Notes: a model not told the origin generated them from the letters alone. A DNA stretch of 64,000 bases from JAZDRH01 sp047470865 (GCF_047470865.1 NZ_JAZDRH010000006.1:71077-135076), one strand, 5' to 3'. Counted from the stretch's first letter, positions 27,830 to 35,433 are shown. Numbers and translations: made by a program.

Positions 27830-28011
27830 AGGAATGACTGAAACCCTAGTTACTTTAATCAGCTGTTAGTGAATTAGCTAATCCTCAATAACATCATTTT
27901 CTTGAGCATGGTTAGGCTGAGAGTTATAGCAGCTTTGACTAATTTGAAAGACTAAGCAGGCTAGACGCATACGCACGTTGTGTCATCTCTTTATGCCGAG
28001 AATTCGAGTCA
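27830..28011. other. Spacer between tnsE and the truncated last cassette
   Basis: About 180 bases with no convincing gene or attC site. It probably contains the junction at which the original Tn7 right-of-array segment and the rest of the last cassette were deleted. Confidence 0.5.
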
Positions 28012-28239
28012 TTATGTGACCTTTCCCCAATAAGGTGGCGACGTTATTACGCAATCTATCAATGAATCAGGGAGTTCTTTCAGAACTCGTAGCGAATCAC
28101 CAAGCATTAATAATGGGGTTGTCGCTGAACTACCTTTGTACGCCTCAAGTTTCTCTGAGAAATCACTATTAATTATTTCTCGCTCGCAACTAGAAGGCGA
28201 TTTTTTAGCTTTTTGCATAACTCTCTCAGTTAAAACCAT
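28012..28239 (-). pseudogene. N-terminal fragment of a DNA methyltransferase (integron cassette remnant)
   Basis: 75 codons reading into the beta-class/type II methylase signature LLMLGDSLRVLKEL and VITSPPYWGK, after which the frame stops within three codons. Motif IV (TSPPYWG) is thus at the very end and the rest of the enzyme, including the AdoMet-binding FxGxG motif, is missing. It lies just downstream of attC-A in the cassette orientation, so it is the cut remainder of a fourth cassette. It is not expected to be active. Confidence 0.75.
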
Positions 28240-28270
28240 TTAGGTCGAATTTTACTCAGTTCTTCAAAGG

Positions 28271-28389
28271 GCATAACGCTCAAATAACCGGCTGCAAACC
28301 GGAGTGGATTTTTGGGCTACAGTGACGCGAAGCGGCAAGCCCCAAAAATCCGCGCAGCGTTTGATGTCCGTGTTAATTTTTTTGTTAGG
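28271..28389 (-). repeat. attC-A, recombination site of the HNH/nucleotidyltransferase cassette
   Basis: A 119-base imperfect palindrome bounded by GCATAACGC (28271-28279) and TTGTTAGG (28382-28389). Inner arms include GGATTTTTGGG pairing with CCCCAAAAATCC. On the minus strand the core reads CCTAAC to GCGTTATGC, the attC pattern. Confidence 0.82.
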
Positions 28390-28402
28390 TATTTGTGCCT
28401 CG

Positions 28403-28714
28403 TTAGCCAACGATTAACACCAACCGATCATGCTCTTTAAGTGGAGATGACTTGTGCTCGCGCTCTGTAAGAACAGTCAAATCAAAATCAATTGACAGCT
28501 TTAAACCCAACTCTAAGAACTCTTTAGACAAATCCGAATGGAGTTTACCTAAGTTTGATGCGTCATTTTTAACTACGAGCAACAAGTCACAATCATTAGC
28601 GTGGCCACTTCGAAAAAATGAGCCAAAACCATAAACGCTAAGCAGATTGCTGTTTTTTGTATGGATAGATTGGATTTCCGTCATCATCTCTTTGGTGATA
28701 CAACCAAAACTCAT
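28403..28714 (-). CDS. Minimal nucleotidyltransferase (MNT-type) protein
   Basis: A 103-residue protein with the nucleotidyltransferase signature GSFFRSGHANDCDLLLVV (GS followed by a D-x-D pair) and a later acidic strand SIDFDLTVLTERE that can supply the third catalytic Asp. Small stand-alone MNT proteins often act as antitoxins that AMPylate a partner or as parts of defence modules. Its N-terminus overlaps the 3' end of the upstream gene by 77 bases; an internal Met pair (28687/28684) shortens the overlap. It is the last gene of a three-gene cassette ending at attC-A. Confidence 0.72.
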   Translation of the reverse strand: MSFGCITKEMMTEIQSIHTKNSNLLSVYGFGSFFRSGHANDCDLLLVVKNDASNLGKLHSDLSKEFLELGLKLSIDFDLTVLTEREHKSSPLKEHDRLVLIVG

Positions 28715-29054
28715 TTTTCCACAAAGCTCCTGTTAACTCGCTTGAGTTGAAGAGGCCAATACTGTTGGATAGACAAAGCTGTTTTGCCTCTCTCGTATAT
28801 CCGTTCCAATTGCCTCCTACAGATATAAAATTGACCTCTGGAAATTCGTTCAGAACTCGGTGAACCATGGCTTCCCCTAGCGTATATTCGTCAAGGCATA
28901 TTAATGTAATTGAACTGCCATCTTTTCTGTCGAATTTCATAATTATATCGTCATGACGTGAATAACGAATGACATTACCATGAGATTTGATAGCCGATTC
29001 TAGCCACGCAATTCGACTGTAACTCACACCCCATGAGTTTGAACCATTAGACAT
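28638..29054 (-). CDS. Unknown protein between HNH nuclease and nucleotidyltransferase in a cassette
   Basis: 138 residues, no family I can name. The middle (ITLICLDEYTLGEAMVHRVL, VNFISVGGNWNGYTREAKQL, NSIGLFNSSELTGALW) has alternating strands and helices reminiscent of a restriction-endonuclease-like fold, but no sure PD-(D/E)xK motif. No signal peptide or membrane helix. The ATG shares one base with the HNH gene stop (TAATG), and it overlaps the next gene, so the three are translated together. Confidence 0.65.
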   Translation of the reverse strand: MSNGSNSWGVSYSRIAWLESAIKSHGNVIRYSRHDDIIMKFDRKDGSSITLICLDEYTLGEAMVHRVLNEFPEVNFISVGGNWNGYTREAKQLCLSNSIGLFNSSELTGALWKNEFWLYHQRDDDGNPIYPYKKQQSA

Positions 29055-29722
29055 TATGAGAACACCTCTGAAAACTCTGTAGGAAATAGCTGATAGGAAT
29101 CCAACCTTTGATATACGTGCTTCTCATATGACTCTACGTGCACGCGAAACTTTTCGATAGCTCTGATAGTAAGCATATCCTCGATAAGATCTTCGTTTGC
29201 GTCGATAAGGTTTAATATTTTTCTATTGTTAGGCAATATTTTGTCGATTCTCCGCAACTCCCATACCAAGTATGCATTAGAACTTGGGTCTGATTGAGCG
29301 GCTTCGCTCATTGGACCTAGTGCATCAAATGTAGCCTTGTTATTGGCAAGTAGTCGTGCAACCGCGATGTGTAACTTAGTAAAGCTATCAAACCTTGGTG
29401 CCTTTCCAGCACTATTTATTTCTGCTTCATGGTTTCGCTTCCATTCATGGAGCATTTCAACTGAATATGTTCCCTCTGGGGCTTTATCTATGTGGGTATG
29501 GTGTGTCGGGCAGAGCAAAATCAAATTGTTGTATGTATCAGCTCCACCCTCGGGAGTGCCTCTAGCAGCAGTGGGTTTGCTACCAATAACGTGAGCCATT
29601 TCTCCTACTACGTAGTTACCCGATGCCACTAGAGCAGTTAAATCTTCATCACAACCTGGTTTCGAGCATCTTCCTCCCGCTCTCCCCCAAAGAATTTTTA
29701 TATCGACTGTTCCAATTGCCAT
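29054..29722 (-). CDS. HNH endonuclease family protein
   Basis: 222 residues. The N-terminal HNH nuclease has a first Cys pair (GGRCSKPGC, Cys19/Cys24), the catalytic strand GEMAHVIGSKP (His44), and NNLILLCPTHHTHID with Asn65/66, Cys71 and His74/75, the zinc-bound beta-beta-alpha-metal fold. The C-terminal ~140 residues are helical with no recognised domain. It is the first gene of a three-gene cassette between attC-B and attC-A. Such nucleases are common in anti-phage and restriction loci; that role is inferred. Confidence 0.82.
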   Translation of the reverse strand: MAIGTVDIKILWGRAGGRCSKPGCDEDLTALVASGNYVVGEMAHVIGSKPTAARGTPEGGADTYNNLILLCPTHHTHIDKAPEGTYSVEMLHEWKRNHEAEINSAGKAPRFDSFTKLHIAVARLLANNKATFDALGPMSEAAQSDPSSNAYLVWELRRIDKILPNNRKILNLIDANEDLIEDMLTIRAIEKFRVHVESYEKHVYQRLDSYQLFPTEFSEVFS

Positions 29723-29753
29723 TTAGATTACTCTCCGAGTCGTAATGAAAATA

Positions 29754-29800
29754 CCTAACGCCGCATTCAGCGGATTGTCCGCTGCAATGCTTTGTTATGC
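29754..29800 (-). repeat. attC-B, short attC of the two-component cassette
   Basis: A 47-base site. On the minus strand it reads GCATAAC at one end and GCGTTAGG at the other, with a stem CAGCGGA/TCCGCTG around CAA. The 3' end of the kinase gene runs into it, giving the typical cassette C-terminus (KALQRTIR). Confidence 0.9.
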
Positions 29801-30849
29801 AATTTATTGTATGAAATGATAAAAGTAAATTTTGAATAAGGAATATTGTTTAACCTAGTATTTGTTTCTTCAACCTCTACTGAAAGGTCAATATTATGTA
29901 GCTCACAGATCAGTTTCGCAAAATAGAGCCCATAGCCGCCCCCACTTGTATCAACGAGTTCAGCATTATTCCCCCTAAATCGCTTGTCGAATATTCTTAC
30001 TTTTTCTTTGTTTTTTAGGCTAGGCCCCATCGACTCGACTTTTATATCGAAAGAATTACTGTACTCGTCAAAAAACACATCAATAGTTTGGTTGGTAGGA
30101 GAATATTTAATAGCGTTCTCTAATATTACATGAGGTACGAAATCGAATATTGGAAACATATCTATATTTGTATGAAGTCGCCCTCTAAAGGGGGAAATTC
30201 TAACCCCAGCGTCTCTTGCATATATCTCCAAGCAATGCGAAGCTTTTTGAAATTTCTGAAACACTGATGCTTGGAACGGTGTAGATGCAGTAATGATTTT
30301 TGGGTTGCTTTCAAAATCGTATATATTAAGACGGTTTGTAATTGAAGAGCTTGATGCAAATACTGTTTTCATTAGCTTTTCATAATCTAAACTAGATGTG
30401 TCTTTAGCGGTCAGATACTCTTCAGAGCTCCGCTTAATGATCAAATTATATTTTCTGACCTCATGCAGACAGAAGTCTACAAGATCCTTATCAAATTCTG
30501 CTTGAACTTCACTTTCGAAAAGTTCGCGCTCGATTGACTTCGAATTTGCTACGCTTTCCAAAATAACATTCGGAGGTATTGCTGGAAGAAAGGCGTTAGA
30601 GTTTTTTATTTTGTTTTTAGTATAGTGCCCAGATATTCTCACCCCAGAATATATGTTTTCACCAGAATTATATGAAGAAAGTCCAGCAGGGCATTCATGA
30701 AATCCCTTTAAAGTTTTTATCCTTTCATAGTGTTTTTTACACGTTTTCTTCTTTTGTTTAGAACATACATCGGGAACGCTTGAAAAGCAGCCGCCCTCCA
30801 ACTGTTCTGATTCCTCATTCCACACTGGTATTGCTGATATTTTGCTCAT
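29767..30849 (-). CDS. Soluble histidine kinase-like protein of an integron cassette
   Basis: 360 residues, no membrane helix. The N-terminal ~60 residues are Cys-rich (Cys21, 29, 37, 53 with HECPAGLSSY), perhaps a metal or redox sensor. A helix DFCLHEVRKYN puts a candidate phospho-His at 129. The C-terminal GHKL ATPase has the N box HVILENAIKYSP (Asn245), a weak G1 box and the G2 loop GGGYGLYFAKLICELH (about 303-318). Its ATG overlaps the stop of the upstream receiver gene (ATGA), so they form a pair within one cassette. Output unknown. Confidence 0.78.
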   Translation of the reverse strand: MSKISAIPVWNEESEQLEGGCFSSVPDVCSKQKKKTCKKHYERIKTLKGFHECPAGLSSYNSGENIYSGVRISGHYTKNKIKNSNAFLPAIPPNVILESVANSKSIERELFESEVQAEFDKDLVDFCLHEVRKYNLIIKRSSEEYLTAKDTSSLDYEKLMKTVFASSSSITNRLNIYDFESNPKIITASTPFQASVFQKFQKASHCLEIYARDAGVRISPFRGRLHTNIDMFPIFDFVPHVILENAIKYSPTNQTIDVFFDEYSNSFDIKVESMGPSLKNKEKVRIFDKRFRGNNAELVDTSGGGYGLYFAKLICELHNIDLSVEVEETNTRLNNIPYSKFTFIISYNKLHNKALQRTIR

Positions 30850-31505
30850 GCTCCGAACACCATTTTAAACAAAATACTAGCAATGAAGCTGGAAATGACA
30901 GCTCTAATATCACCCTCCAAGCCTTTAACAGTAGATTCTTTCGCAAACTTATCTTTATCGCCTTTTAATACCGCCTCAATAAATTCTTGCTCTAGCTGAA
31001 AAACAACTTTAATTGGAACTTCTTTTTCAAGAAGAAAATTTCTCATCCGCTTCCATTGCTCAATGGGAGAAACCACTTTATTAATTGTTTGATCAAGCAA
31101 AGATACCCATGCATCTGAATCTACATCTTTAGTTAATGTGAAGTCTGCTAAGGAGAAAAACTTATTGTATGTTGCGTCGAATTGTTGGCCTGTATAGGCA
31201 ACCACAACTTTTTCGGGGTAATGACTCTTGATTTCTTCAATAATATGTCCCCCTTCATATTTCGATCCAAACTTCTTGCCGACGCCTTTGATATCACAAA
31301 TAACCACGGGGTAATCACTAACGGCTTTAATATCCTCAATATCGTTCAAAACTCGAATATTAAAATTGTGATTTCTAATAATTTGTTCATATTCAAGCCC
31401 CTGATCATCAATACACAAAATTGAAACCGAAGACCTTTCCACTTTTCTTGATTGAACGACTGTTTTTAGCTCAGTCAACTGTCTTGTTTTTCCAATTATA
31501 AACAT
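30846..31505 (-). CDS. Receiver-domain protein with uncharacterised C-terminal output region
   Basis: 219 residues. A complete receiver: acidic pair Asp33/Asp34 (ILCIDDQG), acceptor Asp71 (VVICDIKGVG), Thr105 (VVAYTG) and Lys126 (LTKDVD). The ~90-residue C-terminal region has no DNA-binding motif; it is a helix-rich, charged segment ending in a hydrophobic stretch (AVISSFIASILFKMVFGA) that could touch membranes or pack in an oligomer. An AAAGGA precedes ATG 31505. It is the first gene after attC-C, translationally coupled to the kinase. Confidence 0.78.
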   Translation of the reverse strand: MFIIGKTRQLTELKTVVQSRKVERSSVSILCIDDQGLEYEQIIRNHNFNIRVLNDIEDIKAVSDYPVVICDIKGVGKKFGSKYEGGHIIEEIKSHYPEKVVVAYTGQQFDATYNKFFSLADFTLTKDVDSDAWVSLLDQTINKVVSPIEQWKRMRNFLLEKEVPIKVVFQLEQEFIEAVLKGDKDKFAKESTVKGLEGDIRAVISSFIASILFKMVFGA

Positions 31506-31534
31506 ACGTTTCCTTTAGAACTGTGGGGACTCTT

Positions 31535-31606
31535 GCATAACGCCGCGCTCACCGGAAAATTTGGAGCGCAGCGGAAAATTTGTCCGAGTGCAGCGCATTG
31601 TTATGC
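31535..31606 (-). repeat. attC-C, recombination site of the first cassette
   Basis: A 72-base imperfect palindrome from GCATAACGCC (31535-31544) to GTTATGC (31600-31606), with inner complementary segments CGGAAAATTTGGAGCG and GCGGAAAATTTGTCCG. It follows the membrane-protein gene in the cassette orientation. Confidence 0.88.
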
Positions 31607-31609
31607 AAT

Positions 31610-32275
31610 TTACTGCGCTTGAGGAAATAGCATTGGGGTGGGCTGCGATTCAAGAGTACCATTAAGTAGTTTTTCAAAGATAAGCAACCATTTCTCCGCC
31701 TCAGAATATTCCATTTGGACAAATATTTGTGGTTTGGAAACATCATCGAGGTCTATGTATAGACCAGATTCAGCATGTGCTTTGGCTTTGGCTTTGAGAT
31801 TTTTGTTTAACATGTCGTTCTGGGTCATAGCATCTGTCCTGCCAACACTGTCCCACGTACTGTATCCTGGTGCGTAGGACTTATAGTTCCGTATTTTTTC
31901 GCTATTAAATACAAATGGCTCTTTAAATTTGAATTTTTGATCTGCACTTATAACTGATACTTCCTTGTTTTTCGCATCTACTGCGATTGCACCGTATTCA
32001 CCCGTATTGTAATAATCTGCATTTTTCAACTTCCCTGTAACAGCGCCACTCATATACTGATACGCAGCATTAATATTATTTATTCGCTTAGATGAAACCA
32101 TGTAATTGAAAACCAAGGGGGAGCCCACAAGCCCAACCCAGAAAACCACCCAGTTTTCCAGCCAGATGCCAAGAGCAGCACCAGCAATAAATCCTACAAA
32201 TATCCAAATAGGCATCATTGCTGCAAAATTCACAAAATGGATTTGACGGGCTACTTTTCCTTCAATCTTTTTCAT
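31610..32275 (-). CDS. Unknown two-helix membrane protein, first integron cassette
   Basis: 221 residues. Two adjacent N-terminal membrane helices (MMPIWIFVGFIAGAALGIWL and VVFWVGLVGSPLVFNYMV) are followed by a soluble ~150-residue domain with strands around GEYGAIAVDAKNKEVSVIS and FVFNSEKIRNYKSY, probably cytoplasmic. I cannot assign a function. A good AAGGAG ribosome-binding site precedes ATG 32275. It is next to attI2, so it should be the most highly expressed and most recently captured cassette. Confidence 0.7.
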   Translation of the reverse strand: MKKIEGKVARQIHFVNFAAMMPIWIFVGFIAGAALGIWLENWVVFWVGLVGSPLVFNYMVSSKRINNINAAYQYMSGAVTGKLKNADYYNTGEYGAIAVDAKNKEVSVISADQKFKFKEPFVFNSEKIRNYKSYAPGYSTWDSVGRTDAMTQNDMLNKNLKAKAKAHAESGLYIDLDDVSKPQIFVQMEYSEAEKWLLIFEKLLNGTLESQPTPMLFPQAQ

Positions 32276-32617
32276 GGTTTCTCCTTAGTACTATTATTTG
32301 GCATAACATTTTATTAGTAAGCATGCTCGTTTTGTCACCCGCTGATGCTTACCGTTAATTAATATAATCACTTGTATTAAATAGACTTTCTTTAAAAATA
32401 TAAGACACTCTGTTATTACAAATCGTGCATGCCGTCTATCCTGCTTGCACGATGCACATTATCTCACCCAAAGAACTCATAACACTTTAATTTATTTAGC
32501 ATTAAATTAAAACTCTACCGGTAAACAAGCATCTCTAGGCGTAAAAAACAGGCACTTTTTTAAATCCCAGCTAGAATAGGCTGTATAGGCAGACAGTTGC
32601 AAGACAAGGAGCGTTTT
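32276..32617. promoter_or_regulatory. attI2 region and divergent intI2 / cassette promoters
   Basis: The cassette junction is GTTATGC on the minus strand (32301-32307). The AT-rich 310 bases between it and the intI2 ATG must hold attI2 and the Pc and Pint promoters. Exact promoter boxes cannot be fixed by eye. An inverted pair CGTGCATG ... CTTGCACG lies near 32425-32453. Confidence 0.7.
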
Positions 32618-33595
32618 ATGTCTAACAGTCCATTTTTAAATTCTATACGCACGGATATGCGGCAAAAAGGTTATGCGCTGAAAACTGAAAAAACTTACCT
32701 GCACTGGATTAAGCGTTTTATTCTGTTTCACAAAAAACGTCATCCTCAGACCATGGGCAGTGAAGAGGTCAGGCTGTTTTTATCCAGCTTAGCAAACAGC
32801 AGACATGTAGCCATAAACACGCAGAAAATCGCTTTAAATGCCCTAGCTTTTTTGTACAACAGGTTTTTACAACAGCCGTTGGGCGATATTGATTATATAC
32901 CTGCAAGCAAACCTAGACGGCTACCCTCTGTTATCTCTGCAAATGAAGTGCAACGCATTTTGCAGGTTATGGATACTCGCAACCAAGTAATTTTTGCGCT
33001 GCTGTATGGTGCAGGTTTGCGCATTAATGAATGCTTGCGTTTGCGGGTTAAAGATTTTGATTTTGATAATGGCTGCATCACTGTGCATGACGGTAAGGGT
33101 GGGAAAAGCAGAAACAGCCTACTGCCCACGCGCCTAATCCCAGCAATAAAACAACTCATTGAGCAAGCGCGGCTTATTCAGCAAGACGACAACTTACAAG
33201 GCGTAGGGCCATCGCTGCCTTTTGCTTTAGATCGCAAATACCCTTCTGCTTATCGACAAGCGGCGTGGATGTTTGTCTTTCCCTCCAGCACGCTCTGCAA
33301 CCACCCGTATAACGGCAAATTATGCCGCCATCATCTGCATGACTCCGTTGCGCGAAAGGCATTGAAGGCAGCCGTACAAAAAGCAGGCATCGTTAGCAAG
33401 CGTGTCACTTGTCATACATTTCGTCACTCGTTTGCTACGCATCTATTACAAGCGGGGCGTGATATTCGCACTGTGCAAGAACTCTTAGGGCATACCGATG
33501 TTAAGACCACGCAAATCTATACGCATGTGTTGGGTCAGCATTTTGCCGGCACCACCAGTCCTGCGGATGGACTGATGCTACTTATCAATCAGTAA
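32618..33595 (+). CDS. intI2: IntI2, class 2 integron integrase, intact
   Basis: A 325-residue tyrosine recombinase that inserts and excises cassettes at attI2/attC. Catalytic residues visible are Arg135 (AGLRINEC), His266 and Arg269 (CHTFRHSF), His292 (LLGHTDV) and Tyr301 (QIYTHV). The integron-integrase-specific patch is in the middle (HHLHDSVARKALKAAV). The common Tn7 copy carries a stop at codon 179; here codon 179 is CAA (33152-33154), Gln. An upstream ATG at 32597 is in frame, but MSNSPFLNSIRTDM is the known start. Reads toward Tn7L. Confidence 0.96.
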   Translation: MSNSPFLNSIRTDMRQKGYALKTEKTYLHWIKRFILFHKKRHPQTMGSEEVRLFLSSLANSRHVAINTQKIALNALAFLYNRFLQQPLGDIDYIPASKPRRLPSVISANEVQRILQVMDTRNQVIFALLYGAGLRINECLRLRVKDFDFDNGCITVHDGKGGKSRNSLLPTRLIPAIKQLIEQARLIQQDDNLQGVGPSLPFALDRKYPSAYRQAAWMFVFPSSTLCNHPYNGKLCRHHLHDSVARKALKAAVQKAGIVSKRVTCHTFRHSFATHLLQAGRDIRTVQELLGHTDVKTTQIYTHVLGQHFAGTTSPADGLMLLINQ

Positions 33596-33680
33596 AAGTA
33601 GATAAATATCTTTATGTAGCCCTGAGTAGCCCCTGATACTTTTTATGGTGAAAAAGATAAAAATCATAGAGGGGATAAAT

Positions 33681-33785
33681 ATGAGCCAGTTCTACCATTG
33701 TTCAGATAAGTTTAAGCAAGATACTGTTAATCACAGTGACCATTCATGGTCATTACACTTCCTCCAGCTGCCAGACAATGCCTAA
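33681..33785 (+). CDS. Small ORF downstream of intI2 (34 residues), possibly a gene fragment
   Basis: It starts ATG with a GAGGGG about eight bases before it and reads MSQFYHCSDKFKQDTVNHSD to a TAA. No family recognised. It meets the opposite-strand brxA-like remnant at the stop. It could be a truncated gene; the ribosome-binding site is the main support. Confidence 0.35.
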   Translation: MSQFYHCSDKFKQDTVNHSDHSWSLHFLQLPDNA

Positions 33786-34021
33786 CATAAAAACGCAAAA
33801 GCCCAAAAGTCAGAGCTTAGGTGTTCTAGGCGTTTTCTAAGCGCTGAAGAAATACGTCTTACCGTAGATTGCGTGCGTTTCTGAAGCACATTTTCCTCAT
33901 ACATGGCTTTATCCCAGGCAGCTTCATCAAGCTCTTGGAGTAACAAGCCAGTAATAATGCGACACTTTCGGGTTTGTAGCGAGCCGCTGGTGAGATCGGA
34001 GTTATAGCGGAAAGGGGTCAT
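33782..34021 (-). pseudogene. BrxA-like (DUF1819) N-terminal fragment near Tn7L
   Basis: 79 codons: FRYNSDLTSGSLQTRKCRII, LLQELDEAAWDKAMYEENVLQKRT and TVRRISSALRKRLEHLSS resemble the N-terminus of BrxA, a small protein at the head of BREX phage-defence operons. Full BrxA is about 200 residues, so this is a fragment; no other BREX gene is nearby. The family assignment is by pattern memory. Confidence 0.5.
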
Positions 34022-34353
34022 TTGTAATTATTTGTGGGTGGAGGAGGCTGCTTTCCAAACATTAGCACATCGTAATGCTTGTTACTGTATATTAATTTAT
34101 GCTCTTAGCGCATGTTAATGGGCTATTACAATGCATAATGTCTACATCAAGATAACTGTGGCTTAACACCTGTACAAGCGAAAAAAATCAATCACCTGTC
34201 CGGAAATACGGGATCACTGTAAAGTGTTGGTGAGGCAGTCTAGGAGGGGGATTTAATTTGGGATACTGATGAAAGGATTATGATCAGTTGGATATAGGAT
34301 CGTACTAAGCTGAGCGGCAGGTTAGCTAGATTAGTTAACCAGATAAGTGAAAT
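34022..34353. other. Non-coding spacer inside Tn7 before Tn7L
   Basis: About 330 bases with no gene-like frame and no recognised repeat. Confidence 0.5.
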
Positions 34354-34502
34354 CTAGTTCCAAACTATTTTGTCATTTTTAATTTTCGCATTAGCTTGCG
34401 ACGCTACACCCAGTTCCCATCTATTTTGTCACTCTCCCCTAAATAATCCTTAAAAACCCCATTTTCACCCCTCCCAGTTCCCAACTATTTTGTCCGCCCA
34501 CA
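34354..34502 (-). repeat. Tn7L end with three spaced TnsB sites
   Basis: TnsB sites at 34354-34374, 34411-34430 and 34475-34494 (CAGTTCCCAACTATTTTGTC type), spaced as in Tn7L, then GCCCACA ending at 34502. The whole end matches classical Tn7L as I remember it. Confidence 0.93.
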
Positions 34503-34508
34503 TTTTCT
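34503..34508. repeat. Overlapping target duplications TTTTC and TTTCT between the two elements
   Basis: 34503-34507 is TTTTC (pairs with 19964-19968 for element 1). 34504-34508 is TTTCT (pairs with 51465-51469 for element 2). The two duplications share four bases. Confidence 0.92.
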
Positions 34509-34577
34509 TGTGGCATGACAATAAAGTTAGTAACTGAACAATAAAGTTGGTAACTTGACAATATAATTGGTAACTTG
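34509..34577 (+). repeat. Right end of element 2 with three overlapping TnsB-type sites
   Basis: Terminal TGTGGCAT is followed by sites at 34517-34536 (GACAATAAAGTTAGTAACTG), 34537-34556 (AACAATAAAGTTGGTAACTT) and 34557-34577 (GACAATATAATTGGTAACTT). Confidence 0.9.
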
Positions 34578-34614
34578 CTCTATACATTTAATGCTCAAAA
34601 TTGAGGTGTGGAGC

Positions 34615-35433
34615 ATGACAAGCAGCACACTTGACTCACGTTCTTTGAAATGGATAAAACAAGGGCGTGGAGCTGGCTCCGGTAAAGACTATCAACCTTG
34701 GCTAACGGTCAGAGATTTACCCTCTTCTGGCCGCTCCCATCGCATCTGGGGATTTCAAACGCAGCGTACCCACCACCTGCTTTCAGATTTAGAGTTAGCA
34801 GCTTTCTTTTTGTTTGACTGGAACCCATTCGCTACCGATATACGTGAGCAATATCCTCTCAGGTTAGAAGACACCCTTGAGCTTGCAGAACAAGCAGGTA
34901 TTCGCCACCCCGCGCTTAAAGGGCAAGTGCAGATTATGTCTAGTGACTTTCTCATTGATACGAATATGTTGCGCCAACCAAGAATAGCTATACAAGTTAA
35001 AACATCAGCTGAACTATACAACCCCAGAACGATAGAGAAGCTAGAGCTTGAGCGACGGTATTGGGCTAAGAAAAATATCCCATGGTATTTACTAACAGAG
35101 CAACAAATACCCAAGATAGTCATACAAAATATTGCTTGGCTTTATCCCGCGCAGGTTGCCCTCGATGAACTTGAAAGCACATTAGCTATGGCGGCATTCT
35201 ATTTAAATTTTTTCCTGCAGAATCCAACCCTACAGATTTCACAAGCAGCAATGATCCTTGACCAAGCATACTCACTGGCACCCGGCGAATCACTACAAAA
35301 AATTCGCTCGCTATTAGCTTTACGAGTTTTCTTATTTGATATTACCAAGCACTGGTCATCTTTATGCGTTAGTGAGCTGCAAGCCTCATCCGACATACAT
35401 TCATTGAGGGAGCGCTATGCTGCGAATCAATGA
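34615..35433 (+). CDS. tnsA: TnsA of element 2
   Basis: A 272-residue TnsA endonuclease subunit with catalytic Glu60 (SDLELAAF), Asp111 (MSSDFLID) and Lys129 (AIQVKTSA) aligned to Tn7 TnsA 63/114/132. The N-terminal RGAGSGKDYQPWLTVRDLPSSG block is conserved, but elsewhere it differs clearly from element 1. ATG 34615 (MTSSTLDSRS) is chosen over an in-frame GTG-type start 48 bases upstream that would lie next to the end repeats; GGAG precedes it. Overlaps tnsB by 17 bases. Confidence 0.94.
   Translation: MTSSTLDSRSLKWIKQGRGAGSGKDYQPWLTVRDLPSSGRSHRIWGFQTQRTHHLLSDLELAAFFLFDWNPFATDIREQYPLRLEDTLELAEQAGIRHPALKGQVQIMSSDFLIDTNMLRQPRIAIQVKTSAELYNPRTIEKLELERRYWAKKNIPWYLLTEQQIPKIVIQNIAWLYPAQVALDELESTLAMAAFYLNFFLQNPTLQISQAAMILDQAYSLAPGESLQKIRSLLALRVFLFDITKHWSSLCVSELQASSDIHSLRERYAANQ

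Larger units (their letters stand above)
28012..33592. mobile_element. Class 2 integron: intI2, attI2 and at least four cassettes
   Basis: intI2 reads rightward toward Tn7L while the cassettes read leftward toward tnsE, the normal divergent integron layout and the Tn7 arrangement. The order from attI2 is: membrane protein / attC-C / receiver plus kinase / attC-B / HNH plus unknown plus nucleotidyltransferase / attC-A / truncated methylase. No drug-resistance cassette is present. Confidence 0.9.
19969..34502 (+). mobile_element. Complete Tn7 (close variant of classical Tn7) with a class 2 integron
   Basis: A 14,534-bp element from TGTGGG to CCCACA with Tn7R next to glmS and Tn7L distal. It encodes TnsA (273 aa), TnsB (702), TnsC (555), TnsD (508) and TnsE (538), the same lengths and catalytic residue numbers as classical Tn7, then an integron cassette array and intI2 reading toward Tn7L. 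The layout is that of Tn7, but the dfrA1-sat2-aadA1 cassettes are replaced, and I recognise no ybeA-ybgA type genes between the array and tnsE. Perfect flanking duplications indicate recent, intact insertion. Confidence 0.95.

Noticed and set aside
28012..31505. The truncated methylase, HNH protein and kinase pair read as one restriction or defence operon
   Set aside because: attC sites at 28271-28389 and 29754-29800 separate them into different cassettes, so they arrived independently.
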